Source of the DNA: Adiantum capillus-veneris
Taxonomy: Eukaryota; Streptophyta; Polypodiopsida; Polypodiales; Pteridaceae
NCBI GenBank assembly: GCA_014529385.2
Contig: CM043942.1
Coordinates: forward strand, 107,771,141 to 107,835,140
Direction of reading: 5' to 3'
Length of the DNA: 64,000 nucleotides
Positions 21,659 to 33,022 of this stretch are shown here, one piece after another (the stretch's first letter is position 1; each line of letters begins with the position of its first letter). Under the pieces are notes generated by a model. It made no database searches and was not told where the DNA came from. It saw only the letters and a program-made list of their open reading frames with translations. The position numbers and the translations under genes are program-made.

Positions 21659-23552
21659 TGTCGAGAAATTTGCGGTCTTGCCAGGAAAGCACCGGGCTTA
21701 TGGCTGTGAGAGTTTGTGAGAGAACTTAACAAAAACTATATGAAGGAGTTAAACCATAGATGCCATGAAGACTAGGGTTTGGAAAGAAGTGCAATCAAAG
21801 AAGACTCGCTCTTTCTCTCTTGCATTCACACACACAAAGAAAGAACACAAAAGAGAATGTCAAAACAATACGAAGATGAAAACATCAAGGCTATGGTCAT
21901 ATCGTATCATGGGTAATATGAAAGGTTTAATGGATGAGTTAATGGCATTCAATCTTGGCTGACCAAATAGGCTACGAATTGTTCTTTGGAATTTTAGTTT
22001 TGTGCTTACCATAATATATATATTTTGTCTAGTGATTGGGATGAATTGTGTGTACAAATCCTCTTGGTTCATAGCAAGATAACTACGCTTACATCAAAAG
22101 AAAAATTATAGTCTATGAGAGGTAGTATGATGGGATCCGGTGATAGAAGTATTTCATTGAGCCTTTCAAGGCCGAAGAGAAACACTATACGTTGTTGAAA
22201 GTGTATTTTACGGCTAATCCATACGTTAATTCTAATAGATCGTACAGAGTGAAAGCGATAGAAATGATCATCATGTGGGTTATTCATCTAGGATAGTATG
22301 TGAGAAATGTAGATATGAGAGAAGTGAAGAGATGAGAAGTTTCCCTCCCAAGCCCTATTCTTGCCCGTAGGCAATAAGGATACTGCGGGGAGAGATGTAC
22401 CTGTAGCAAAGAGAACCTAGAGAGGATGAATTACTAAGAATGAGAGAGATAGGTTTGGTTAAGGAGATGAGATTAGATACATATATATATGTTGGATTAG
22501 AGATGAAAATGAAAACAACAAGAAATCAAGAAAACATCAATGTAGAACACATCTTACTTGAAACCCTTCGGCACCATTATTGATGGGAGAGAGAAGAAAA
22601 GGGGAGAATTCAACGTTGATTGATACGCCAAGTACAACACCTTCTTTGATTAGAGTTGATCTTCCAAGGATAGCGTACAAGAATGGCTAGTCTTCCTCTA
22701 GGAGAAAGTGTAGGCTTGGGCTTATGTTAATGGGGCTAAGTACAATTAGGCATTACTACTCACTCCCTCAAGAATTCCTCTCATCAATGGCTTGAATGCT
22801 TGAGTTTTTTTTCAAGGAAGAAGAGGTCCCCTTTTATAGGTGAAGGGAACTCCCAAGGGTTTACACAAGAAGAGAGGAGCCAGTGTGAATAGGAATTGGA
22901 AAAGTTGGAAATGAGCTATCCCTGCATGATGTGGGTAGACTGGGGTCCAGTATTTTGATCATATCTCCTCAACCGTGGCTCCAAATAAAAAAGTAAAAAT
23001 ATGGGCAGAAACTTCAGCTCATTAGCTATGATTTTCACTTTAAAATCATTTTCCAATTCGGATTGGAACCTTGTGTAAACAATTCATCAAAATAGGGTCC
23101 ATTTCTGGCAGAAAAAGTCTTCCTGTGGTCCACTTAGCCTTGACTTTCATTTAATTCCAAAGGACACCTCATGCCATATTAAAGCATGACATTGCTCCCT
23201 GACAAATTTTTGTAATCATGCTTGCAATAATGCATTAAAATAAGTGTATCTTTGAAATCATGCCACCTAGTGTCCCACTAGGATTTGATTCCCTCCTAGT
23301 AGCTATTTAAAAAGAAATATAAGAAAAGTATAAAAAATACATAGAATATATACATATTGGAGTTTACCCTAGATATAGGATCTAGCTAGGGTGTGAGATG
23401 ATAATGAGAAAAATAATAGGATGAGATAGAAGTCTTATTATTATACTTAAATATGCATATGTACATTATAGGAAAGATAATTATGTATCTAAAAAGTTAC
23501 AAGATAGATCTTGTAGCATGCGTTCCCACTATGTACATGTTACAGCACGACA
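21659..23552 (-). repeat. Element A 5' LTR (right)
   Basis: This 1894 bp copy is the promoter-side LTR for minus-strand transcription. It lacks about 110 bp present in the partner. The junction reads ATAATGAGAAAAATAATAGG, consistent with a deletion between short GAGA matches. It is flanked on the right by ACGT, the target duplication. Confidence 0.92.
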
Positions 23553-24420
23553 ACGTTTCCTCTTCTTTGCCTCACTTCCAGTAGCAGACGTAGATGGAAG
23601 CTCATACTCCACCTTAGAGGGACTTAGATGAAGCACCCTCACTTGACCCCACCAAAGCCCACCATTTGAATTGCTCTATCACCAACATAGCAACGACAAT
23701 AGAGCGACCAAGACTTTTTGGTGAGCTACTTTTGGGCCTGGAGGCATCTTGGGAGGGGTATGTAAGACAACTTTGGACTCATGGTAGCAAGCAATTTTGG
23801 GTAGAGGTATTATTGTGCCAGGCAGGGCCTAATGGATTACTATGCATGCTCTATTGGGGTAAGCCGTTTAGCTTACACTCGATACATGACCAACCATTAA
23901 AGCCAAGCATACCAACCATGCACCCTTATGTGAATGTAGCATCCCACTACATAGACTTCCCCAAAGACATGCTACTTTATAGTCACATGCTATTTTTAAT
24001 AGCCACATGTGTTTTGGTACAACCACATTTTTCTTGACCTTTATTCCACATGTGATGAAAATCACTTTCTAGCATTAAATTTCACCTTTCACTTTGAGCT
24101 TATGTAAGGCTCTAAGGCTTAGCTTGTAATTTTCTCTATCAAGAATTTCTATTTTTAGTGAGTACACTCTCTCAATTCTAATACAATTATGTTCATTTCA
24201 ATATGAATGCTTCACTTGTATATCCACCGTATCCTTTTAATTGGTATATTAGACCTCGCAATGTCATTAGTATTTTCTAATCACTCCATTCAATCCCAAT
24301 CTACTCAACCCCCGTCCCTATGCTAGATTGAGCATCATCATATGCTTAATTGTTAATTATAACTTTCTTTATGTAGCAAAAAGCACCAGTAATCAATTTT
24401 GATTGTCCATACTCAAGCAC
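23553..24420. other. Target-site DNA between elements A and D, no clear gene
   Basis: It starts with the ACGT duplication of A and ends with the AGCAC duplication of D. A plus-strand open frame at 23666-24037 has no recognised motif. The part around 24060-24270 is LTR-like in texture (AT-rich, ending near TTTAATTGGTATATTAGACC, a weak copy of a Met primer site). I could not find its partner. Confidence 0.35.
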
Positions 24421-24542
24421 TATAAGGTCATGGGTCCTATGGGCAAGGCCAATAGCATGGCCAGACAGTGTGTACACTAGGGAGAGGCTATAAGATAGCA
24501 GGTTGGGTGGAGACTAGCACACGCATTACCACGGCCCTTTCA
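24421..24542 (+). repeat. Element D 5' LTR
   Basis: The repeat begins TATAAGGTCATGGGTCC (the terminal TG has become TA) and ends GGCCCTTTCA. It matches 35103-35225. The length is unusually small for a Ty3-type LTR. Confidence 0.88.
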
Positions 24543-24543
24543 C

Positions 24544-24555
24544 TGGTATCCGAGC
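24544..24555 (+). other. Element D primer binding site
   Basis: TGGTATCCGAGC lies one base inside the LTR. It differs by one base from the standard initiator Met tRNA complement TGGTATCAGAGC. Confidence 0.8.
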
Positions 24556-24833
24556 TATTTTTGGAGAAGAGGAAAAGTGGGTTACATGTGCATGCGAAGT
24601 GCTCCTTCTCTCCCACATTTGGCAAACAGTGACGTCTCCATTGTCCAGCAAAAAGAAGACAGACACAGTTTCCTGTGTGAAGCGCGCGCGGACAGACAAC
24701 GATGGCTGACCGCGGATGCCCCACCTACGTCCTCAACAACGGGCGACCAAGGCAAATTGGACCGACAACTCAACGGCATCGAGGCTCCAAAGGCTTCCAT
24801 GGGCTGCATGCGTAGAAAGGCACACTTAACCCT

Positions 24834-24902
24834 TGCATGAAGGAGGGTTGAATCCACCGCATGAGGGTAAGAGGCCAACACTTTACCATCGAGCTATTGA
24901 CC
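24834..24902 (-). repeat. tRNA-like sequence in the D leader, possible SINE head
   Basis: The minus strand starts GGGTCAATAGCTCGATGGTA, resembling an RNA polymerase III A box (TAGCTCGATGG). About 30 bases later it has GGTGGATTCAACCC, resembling a B box. The arms do not pair well, so it is not a working tRNA. The best reading is a tRNA-derived SINE 5' end or a degraded tRNA-like insert in the 700-base leader between primer site and gag. Confidence 0.35.
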
Positions 24903-25255
24903 CTTGTTGTGTATAACAAGGAAAGATAGCATACTTTTGTTGAAAGGAAAGCTAGAAGGAAAGGGAAAGCTTCAAACTTCAAGAAAGTAGTTTCACCCTT
25001 CCTTTTCACTTCTTGGAGGAAGGCAAGTTTTCCTCCAAAAATTCTTTTTTCCTCAAGGAGGTAGCTTCAAAGTGAACAAAAGCCTTCACAAAAATGACGA
25101 TTTTTTGTGAAGAATCAACAAAGGTGTTCTTACGACGAACAACACTTGAAGTGCTCCATATCCCGCAAGGCGAGTTTTGCATGCAAAATAAATCGCGGAG
25201 CATACAAAACACAAAGACTTCATTTTATCTCTCTTTACATTAGTGTGTGTTTACC

Positions 25256-26400
25256 ATGGCCAGTGAGGATGTCCCACCTACACACACTTTTGATTTTGAG
25301 TACGTAGATCAAAATCAGGGCACCATGGGTGTTGTTGACACTAATATGCATGATGATGATGATCTAGGAGATCATAGGCTTGTAGATATGCCTTCTTTGA
25401 AGACTTTGAAGCACCGCCAATGTGTACTTGAAAGAACCCTCTCTGCACTCAATGAAAATGTTACCAATCTTACGGAGTTAGTTGTGAAATTTATGAATTC
25501 ACAAAACGACTTAAGGAGCCACAATTCAAGGGAACCAAGCTCGCACAACTCAAGAAGTCCAAGAGACAAGTGCTTCAGAATATGCAGAAGGTAGCAATGC
25601 ATTACTTAAGAATATCACCATTCCTGCGTTTCATGGGGAAGAGTGTGATCGCAACAAGGATGCGATCAATACGGTCCTACACAATGGAGTGATATTCATA
25701 GATTGAGACACACCTCGGATATAAATACGATTGTGGAAACAAGTTTATCTCTTAATGTCAAGGCCTATAAGTGATGGCTGACATTTCGAATAAATGCCTG
25801 TCCTCCGTCTTGGGCTGCGTTTCCAGCTTCTTTCTCCAAAGATTTTTTGGAATCCAATGAAGAAGATAAGAATTGGTTAGCATGGGATGCATGCCGCATG
25901 TCTGGCCTCTCTCTCACACAGTACCTTTCAAAGTATCAAAAAATCATATTAAAACTAGAAGGTCTAGATGAATTCCAAAAGATACGGGGTTTTAATAGGG
26001 GTCTTGACAAAGACTATCGTCTTCATGTCAAGACCCAAAATCCAAAAAAATTGTAAGAAGCCATCAGTCATACCCAAAGATATGATGATGACCAAGAGAG
26101 AAAAAGAAATGTTTCCTACTCTAAGAATAATTTTGCTAAGAGCAATGTGGCTAAGAGCCAATGGTGAGGTAGATCTTCCACACGTTCCAAGAGGAATAAG
26201 AGACAATCTACATCTCCACACTCACAAGAGGCTAAGAAGCCTCAGCAATCATGAGATACTCCACGTGGGTCTCTCAGCACTGCCGATTTTGAGCGTGCGA
26301 AGAAACGCAATTTGTGTTTTAAATGTCTTTAGAACCAACATAAGAAGAAAGATTGTCCTCTTTTGCAAGGCAAAGAAAAGGCCATGCACACGGTGCAACA
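25256..26400 (+). pseudogene. gag: Element D Gag with CCHC knuckle, broken
   Basis: The start at 25256 sits in a good plant context (ACCATGG), reading MASEDVPPTHTFDFEYVD. The frame breaks at 25594. Capsid-type sequence resumes at 25847 with NWLAWDACRMSGLSLTQYL and RGFNRGLDKDYRLHV. A zinc knuckle at about 26300-26345 reads CFKCL-stop-NQHKKKDC, keeping the C-x2-C-x4-H-x4-C spacing but with a stop inside. Several frame changes separate these blocks, so no Gag can be made. Confidence 0.75.
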
Positions 26401-26544
26401 CCTCACATTAGATTCATCTCCTAAATATTGTGTTGTAGAGGTTCTTCATATGGAAGAAAAGCACAAGTGTTGTGTGACTGCTTCAATATGGCAGTCCACA
26501 TTTGGCCCCCATGATTTGATTCACATGCATGGCACTATTAACGG

Positions 26545-27393
26545 ACTTTAGGGGATGATGGTGCAACTCATAACTTCTTGAACTATAAGCTAGTCTTGAA
26601 CTTTTTCCCTGCTCTCACAAGTATGTGGTGGAGCAGATGTGTGGGAATGATAAAGAAGTATGGGACACGGTAGTTCAAGGGGTTGAGCTTATTGTTCAAG
26701 ATCATACGATGACCCTTAACTTCCAAGTTATGAACATGGACCATGTTGATGTAGTTTTAGGACAGGAGTGGTTGCATGGTTTAGGAAACACATTGCACAC
26801 TAGTTATGAACACAACGCCTTATCCTTCATAGCCAATCATAAACATGTGATTTTTCTTGGTGAGAAAAACATACCATCTTCACCTCTTATATGTACAGCC
26901 GAGCTTTCTATTTTACAGAAAGTAGATTTAATAGATGAAGTTTTTTTGTGTTACTGCTTGTCTCCAAGTCTTGTGAATTCTCAAGAGCAAAGTGCGGTGA
27001 ATTCTAGTGATGGTATGCAAAGTGAAATGAATTCTAATGACAAATCTAACGAGCAAAGTGCTCTCAATTTTAATTCTATAGAGAAACTTGCTACTGTTGT
27101 AAAACAAACATTACAGGAATTACAAGATTATCCATCCCAGCATAACTCTAGTTTACTTTCTCCTTTTGCACGACAAAGGTTGACTCACTTACTCATGGAG
27201 TATAGTGATGTTTTATCAAGTGATTTACCACTGGGTTTACCCCCTACATGTGATGTGCAGCATGGCATAGATGTCTTGCCAGGCACTAAACTGGTGAGTA
27301 AACCACCTTATCGTATGAGTGCTAAAGAAGCCAAGGAGGTTGAGAGTCAGTTGGCTGACTACCTCGCCCGTGGTTTCATTAGACCTAGCACTT
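26545..27393 (+). pseudogene. pro-pol: Element D protease and start of RT, cut by element E
   Basis: DDGATHNFLNYKLVL is the protease active-site loop (usual DSG is DDG here). DHVDVVLGQEWLHGLG is the second protease block. A Ser/Asn-rich linker follows, then SDLPLGLPPTCDVQHGIDVL, the lead into RT, and KPPYRMSAKEAKEVESQL and LADYLARGFIRPS of RT block 1. The reading is interrupted exactly at 27393 by the copia LTR and resumes at 32360 after a CACTT duplication. Confidence 0.85.
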
Positions 27394-27550
27394 TGTTGGA
27401 ATTAGGGTTGCATAGAAACGCACCCAGCTTGTTACTTAGTGTGCAATGAAAGATAGATAACCCTAGAGTGATGGGCGTATACACAATGATCGGGGGAAAA
27501 TACCTCCTAAAGAGGGAGACACACATCACTACCCCATGTATCTGATAACA
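27394..27550 (-). repeat. Element E 3' LTR, shortened
   Basis: This 157 bp copy lacks two blocks present in the 226 bp partner: about 40 bases after CACCCAGCTT and about 28 after AAAGAGG. The purine-rich CCAGGGGGGATT on the minus strand directly precedes it, as a polypurine tract should. Confidence 0.88.
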
Positions 27551-27649
27551 AATCCCCCCTGGAGTCATGCGGTGAACAAGAGCTGGAACATGAGTAAAGG
27601 GAAATGCCATGCCCTCGAGACATGATCACTCCACAAAGGGGAGTCAGCC

Positions 27650-28270
27650 CAAAGCTTTGAGGAAAGCTTCAAGCTTCTCACGAGACAATGCCTTTTTGAA
27701 AATATCTACAAGGTTGTCTTGTGTTGGCACATAAGCCAACCTGATCGCTCGTGCTGAGAGTCTCTCCCTGACATAGTGGTAATGCACCTCAATGTGCTTT
27801 GTGTGAGCACGAAAAACTGGTTTCCTCGCAACTCCCAATGCGCTCTGCTTTCACTGTGGATAGAGTTGGCAGTATCATGTCCAACACCCAAATCAGCCAT
27901 AAGGCGTCCGAGCCATACACACTCAACTGTAGCTGAGAAGACTACCCTGTACTCAACCTCACAACTCGAAGTGGCCATAGTAGGTTGCTTCTTGCTCAAC
28001 CATGATATACATGAACTACCAAGCATGAAACAAAAACCACTTGTGGACACTCGCGTGTCAAATTAACCAGCCCAATCTGAGTCCGAAAAAGCATGTAAGT
28101 CTGGCGGAAATGATCCCCGCTTGGGATAAAACAAGCCAAGATGTAAAGTGCCACGTACTAAGGTAGCAGAAAATCCTCTTGAAAGCCTACCAATGCTTAG
28201 ATCCAGGGCTATGTATAAGTCTGCTGACATGTGAGACTGCAAACTGAATATCGGGACCTCGTGTTGCATA
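27650..28270 (-). pseudogene. pol: Element E RNase H
   Basis: AFSDSDWAG gives the first acidic site and ISWLSKKQPTMATSSCEVEY the second. KHIEVHYHYVRERLSAR then VPTQDNLVDIFKKALS is the typical copia RNase H end. A stop follows DWAG and a frame change lies near 27830. Confidence 0.82.
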
Positions 28271-28536
28271 CATAAATGAGGCAGCCAACAACAATTTGGT
28301 AAAGAGTGACATCAGCAAGATCACCAGCATCATGTAGACTCAACTTGAAACTTGTTTCCATGGGAGTGGTAATAGGTTTGCAATCCTCAAGTCCAAACTT
28401 TCATAGCAATATCTCTATGTAACTTTTCTGACACAAGGCAATACCACCATCACACTGCTTAAACTAAATACCCAAGTAATGATGCAACAGCCCCAAATAT
28501 TTCATCTTGAAAGTAGTGTTTAAATCAGACTTAAAT

Positions 28537-29019
28537 TCAGCAATATGTCCCCTCATTTGTTCCAGTGATCAGCAAATCATCGACATAAAGAACCACAATG
28601 AGAAGTACATCACCCTCACGCTTTACATACAATGTGCTTTCTGTTGGAATGTTACGAAAGCCTTGTTTGACCAAATGAGTGTCATCTTTCTCATACCAAG
28701 CACGAGGAGATTGCTTCAATCCATGCAAAGCCTTCTTACATTTGCACACTTTGTCCTCTTGTTCTTTTATGACAAAACTGTGAGGCTGCGTTACATAAAC
28801 TTCCTGAAATATGTCACCATTCAAGAAAGGAGTAACAATGTATGATTGATGTACATCCCAACCAAAATGAGCTACCAATGCACATAGAAAACGTACAGTA
28901 GTCATACAACAAGTGGGAGCAAATGTCTCTTCATAATCGATGCCTTTTTGCTGTGCATAACCCTTTGCAACAAGTTGAGCCTTATGGTTATCGATCTCAC
29001 CATCAAGCTTATGTTTCAA
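28537..29019 (-). pseudogene. pol: Element E reverse transcriptase
   Basis: The frame reads AQLVAKGYAQQKGIDYEETF, VTPFLNGDIFQEVYVTQP and LHGLKQSPRAWYEK, then the catalytic VVLYVDDLLITG. These are the copia RT signatures in order. The frame stops just after YVDD, and the thumb region to RNase H is scrambled between 28270 and 28530. Confidence 0.85.
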
Positions 29020-29208
29020 CTTGTAAACCCACTTCGTACCAATGGCCTTTTTGACAGGAGGAAATCACATAAAGTCCATGTGTCATTTTAGATAAGTGCA
29101 TCATATTCTGATTACATGGCAGCCATTCAATTTTTGAATTTTGTGCTTCATCAAAAGACAGAGGCTCCTCAACATCATGTAAGCTAGACACAGCCAAAGC
29201 ATAACAAT

Positions 29209-30470
29209 CTAATGCATAAGATGCATAACCAGACAAAGGTGCATCCAATTTACTGTCATGCATACCGAGACAAAGGTACGACTAGACAGAGGTGCATCCA
29301 GTTTACTATCATGCAAAGTGTGCACTAGCCATTTTGGCATACCTCTAGCCTGCTCATTCTCAGCCCTTTCCTCATCAAGTACATCATGTACATCTGCATC
29401 AGTAATAGACTGATCTGTAACATTTTCAAAAAACCCCATAGTCTGTTCATTTGCCTCATTGGAACTTACATTCATATTTCCACCACTGAAAAGAGGCAAC
29501 AAAGTGTCATAAATGTCCTGCGAGCTTACATTACTGTCTCTAGTACATGACAACAAGGGTTGAACAGAATCTTCCACAAACACTACATCCCATGAAACCA
29601 GAATACGTTTTGTTTGTGGATGATACAACCTATAACCTTTGCTTTCAGCACTATAACCAACAAAAATACATTTGACAGCCTTGTCATCCAATTTTTTGTG
29701 CTATGTTTGTGGCACCAAAGCGTATGCCAAACAGCCAAAAACACGCATGTTCTCAATAGAAGGCTTTCTATCATGCCATGCTTCATATGGAGTAATAGAC
29801 TACAAAGCTTTGGTAGGACACCTGTTTAGTACATAAGTGGCATACATGATGGCCTCAAGCCAAAAAGAATGCAGCAAAGCTTGACTTTTGAACATACATC
29901 GTGCCATTTCTGTCAGTGACCTGTTTTTCCTCTCAGCAACATGATTTTGCCAAGGTGTATAAGGCACTGTACATTGGTGTTTTATCCCACGACTAGCCAA
30001 AAATGCATTGAATTCATGAGACATGTACTTCCCCCCTCGATCGGAATGGAGGGTGACCATAGTACATTTCAAGACATTTTCAGCCATAGCCAAAAATTGT
30101 TTAAAGCACATAAAAACTTTGGACTTTGTTTTAAGCGTAAATACCCATGTATGCCTAGAGTAATCATCAATGAAACTTCAAGAGGCGGCAAAGAAGCAAC
30201 CATATCAGATTTCTGCAAACACAGCAAACTGACAAAATTCAAATGACCAAAACTTGCATGCCAAGGTTTTGCATCTGAAATAGCCCTTGAATATGCAACA
30301 GCAGTTGCAAAATTTTGCCCACACTTTTCATACAAAGTGATCTTATATAGCCCACCACACAAAAGGCCAGATGCAACAATTTCATCACCAAAACTGAGAT
30401 CATGAACTGTACATCTGTCATCCACAAATTTGACTACAAGTCCAAGTCTAGCAAGTGCGGATACAGACAA
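29209..30470 (-). pseudogene. pol: Element E integrase
   Basis: The pre-integrase region includes WHASFGHLNFVSLLCLQKSD. The core has TLHSDRGGKYMSHEFNAFL with the second Asp and TPWQNHVAERKNRSLTEMAR with the Glu. YATYVLNRCPTKAL is the usual end of the copia core. The 29691-29209 segment (KCIFVGYSAESKGYRLYHPQ) is the C-terminal linker. A 52 bp tandem duplication at about 29234-29337 repeats the MHDSKLDAPL reading. Frameshifts split the domain. Confidence 0.82.
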
Positions 30471-30720
30471 TAATTCTTCTTGATCCCAAGTACATAAAGT
30501 GCATCAACAAGTGTGAAGGAACTGCCATTTACAGTAGTAAGCACAATCTTTCCAACTCCCTGAATCGGATAAGAGGCATTGTTGGCACAAGTGACTGAAT
30601 TCCCATGAGGGACAGTCTCGAGAGAGGTAAACAATTCAGGATTGGAGGTAATGTGCTTTGTAGCACCACTGTCAAAATACCACACCTGTGAATCTGCAGC
30701 AAAACTGGCAAGCATGCATC
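30434..30720 (-). pseudogene. pro: Element E protease
   Basis: QVWYFDSGATKHITSNPELF carries the DSG active site of copia proteases. ALYVLGIKKN is the conserved end of the domain. The local frame is intact, but it is isolated by frame changes on both sides. Confidence 0.82.
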
Positions 30721-31069
30721 ATGAATAGCAGGATTGTAAGTGCACTCTGCTAAAATCCCATTCTGCATCAACATCAACAACACAGTCTCCTTTCACAGAA
30801 GACTCAACAATGGTTGCATTTGTAGTGGAACTAGCATTTGCAGTGGAACCACCCTCTTTCTTCTTTGCCTCTTTGGCCTTCAACTTACGACTTGATCAAG
30901 TGATCATTAGCTTTACAATAATGGAAACGCATTTTTTTTTTTCCCTTATCACCAAAATTTCTAGATAAATTGCTGCCAACAGAAGCATTAGAAATAGAAT
31001 TTTTTCCACTTGCAGCAGAACCATAAGAAGTGGTTGTATTGTTGTTACCATCCTTTCTCTAAGAAGCAA

Positions 31070-31772
31070 TAAAATCCTATTCAACTGCACACTGCCTAGT
31101 CCTGTTTTTTCTAGAAAATGACTCTTGCAACAGCAATGTGCATAATGCATCAAACTTGACAACTTCAGGATTTCCTTGGGTCATAAGTCTCCAAGTACTA
31201 GCAAAAGTATGGTAAGAATCTGGTAAGGCATCAAGAATAGTCTGCACAAGGGAACTGTCTAAAATGACTTCACCTACATAAATAAGTTGCTCATTGATAT
31301 CCTTGACACTAGCAAGAAAAGTGTCCATATCATCTTCCTCATGCATGATCTTCGACTCCAGCTCTTTACGTAGCAAAGCAATTTTAGCCTCATTGCTACT
31401 TGCATAAAGACCAATCAAAATATCCCAAGCCTATTTTGTAGATTTTGTTGAATGAATGCGAGGAACAATGGTGCACTTAACAAACAACGCAATCGATGCA
31501 TGATCCTGTGCATCCTTTACATCCAACCGAGCTTATTCTTCCGTAGGCAAAACAACTCTAATAGCAGCAATCCTTGCAGCAAGACCTGCAACATCCTCAA
31601 CATCGCCTACATCCTCAGAACTAGGATGTACATCAATGCCCTGCACAATATTCTAGACGCCCTTTGACACAAGAATGTGTTGCATCATATAAGCCCACAT
31701 AGGGTAATTTTCCCCATCCAACCTATCCTTAGTAGCAAACATCTTGAAGACATCTATGTTGTTGTCAGCCAT
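31070..31772 (-). pseudogene. gag: Element E Gag (copia type)
   Basis: The start at 31772 reads MADNNIDVFKMFATKDRLDG then ENYPMWAYMM, the usual copia Gag N-terminus. After stops near 31655 and 31550, EEDDMDTFLASVKDINEQLI and LPDSYHTFASTWRLMTQ continue the capsid-type domain in the 31418-31077 frame. A weak zinc knuckle remnant (HYCKANDHLIKS) lies near 30900. Stops make it inactive. Confidence 0.8.
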
Positions 31773-32133
31773 GGTAATGCTGCACCTGATGTGAAAGTTG
31801 CTCGAAAATAGGAGAAACGGAGTGGGAACAACACGTGCTATATAGCACAAATTGTAGAAGACTGTAAGGTACCTATTATGCAAAAATCGGCATTGACTGA
31901 AATTTTGCACAAAATGACAAAATTGCCTGTGCAGACCTGCTTGTAGTGGAAACAGAGGCCGAAATGAGCCCGAATTAGAAATCTGAGCAGACTCAGCTCT
32001 ACGAGCTAACCCAAAATATATGTCGACCTGCGATGTCTAGCCAAACCTCACTGTAATCGAAGAAAGTGAGCAGGCGTGTGCTGGAGCAGCTGACGACTAA
32101 GCCCGAGAGGACGTAACCTGCTCTGATACCAAG

Positions 32134-32359
32134 TGTTGGAATTAGGGTTGTAGAGAAACGCACCCAGCTTGGAGAATACAAAGGAAGCTCAAGACACACA
32201 ATAGAGAGTGTGTTACTTAGTGTGCAATGAAAGATAGATAGCCCTAGAGTGATGGGTGTATATACAATGCTCGGGGGGAAAAACCTCCTAAAGAGGACAA
32301 AAATGCTCCGGCGGTCCTAGTGTGTTCACACACATCACTACCACATGTATACGGTAACA
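32134..32359 (-). repeat. Element E 5' LTR
   Basis: The 226 bp copy is preceded on the element side by TTGGTATCAGAG (minus strand, 32121-32132), the initiator Met primer site. It ends ACGGTAACA, then the CACTT duplication. Confidence 0.9.
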
Positions 32360-32965
32360 CACTTCACCTTGGGCATCACCAATTCTATTGGTTAAAAAGA
32401 AAGATGGTACTATGCACATGTGCGTAGGTTATCGCGGATTAAATGCGATAACCATCAAGAACTAGTATCCTCTGCCTCCAGTGGATGAGTTGTTTGATCA
32501 ACTCCACGGGGCAAGATACTATATAAAGATAGATCTTTTTCCAGGATACCATCGGGTGCATATCCTACTACAAGATATCTCCAAAACTACCTTTAGAACA
32601 CGGTCGGGCATTTTGAATTTTTGGTTATGTCTTTTGGTCTAACCAATGTTCCAGCTACATTTATGACACTCATGGATAGTGTCTTACGTCCCTATCTTCG
32701 AAAATTTTTTGTGTTTTTTCTTGATGACATTCTCATTTACAGTAAGACTGAAGATGAACACATAGAACACTTACGGTTAGTGTTTGAACAACTACGAGCT
32801 CGCACGCTGTATGCTAAGCAAAGCAGGTGTGATTTCTTTAAAACAGAGATACATTACCTTGATCATGTGATCTCTTATTCTGGCATCAAGATGGAAACGG
32901 ACAAGGGCGCTACCATTCTTGGATGGTCACATCCAAACACGATTGAGGAGCTTCAAATATTTTGA
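32360..32965 (+). pseudogene. pol: Element D reverse transcriptase, right part
   Basis: RT resumes with [20 protein letters not shown]. It shows a stop at TIKN-stop-YPLPPVDELFDQ, then IDLFPGYHRVHI, a frame change near 32610, FGLTNVPATFMTLMDSVL and the catalytic FFLDDILIYS. The thumb FFKTEIHYLDHVISYSGIKM follows. In the YRGLN position the usual D of DYR is G. Stops make it inactive. Confidence 0.85.
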
Positions 32966-33022
32966 GGCATGGATGGATTTTATCGATAGTATATCCGTGA
33001 CTATGCCAAAATCACTATTCCT

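Larger units (their letters stand above)
2012..23552 (-). mobile_element. Element A: 21.5 kb Ty3/gypsy LTR retrotransposon, nested host of family B
   Basis: Two long direct repeats (2012-4015 and 21659-23552) begin TGTCG and end CGACA, a perfect terminal inverted pair. They are flanked by the 4 bp duplication ACGT (2008-2011 and 23553-23556). On the minus strand the order is primer site, gag, protease, RT, RNase H, integrase and polypurine tract, which is the Ty3/gypsy order. Gag is interrupted by the family B tandem at 9033-20844; without it the element is about 9.7 kb. All reading frames carry stops or shifts, so the copy is dead. The pol lacks a chromodomain and ends in an acidic tail. The wording of its RT differs clearly from the chromoviruses B and D in the same window. 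Confidence 0.9.
27394..32359 (-). mobile_element. Element E: Ty1/copia retrotransposon nested in D
   Basis: LTRs at 27394-27550 and 32134-32359 start TGTTGGAATTAGGG and end AACA. The duplication CACTT flanks both ends (27389-27393 and 32360-32364). The minus strand carries the Met primer site, then gag, protease, integrase, RT and RNase H, which is the Ty1/copia order. All modules contain stops or shifts. Confidence 0.92.

Noticed and set aside
23666-24037. 123-codon plus-strand frame between A and D
   Set aside because: No recognisable domain or promoter context, and the flanking frames are full of stops.
24577-24881. Overlapping 80-100 codon frames in the leader of element D
   Set aside because: They overlap on both strands, lack motifs and lie between primer site and gag, where leaders are non-coding.
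24834-24902. Functional tRNA gene
   Set aside because: The arms do not pair into a cloverleaf and no clear anticodon loop is present, so only a tRNA-like relic is reported.
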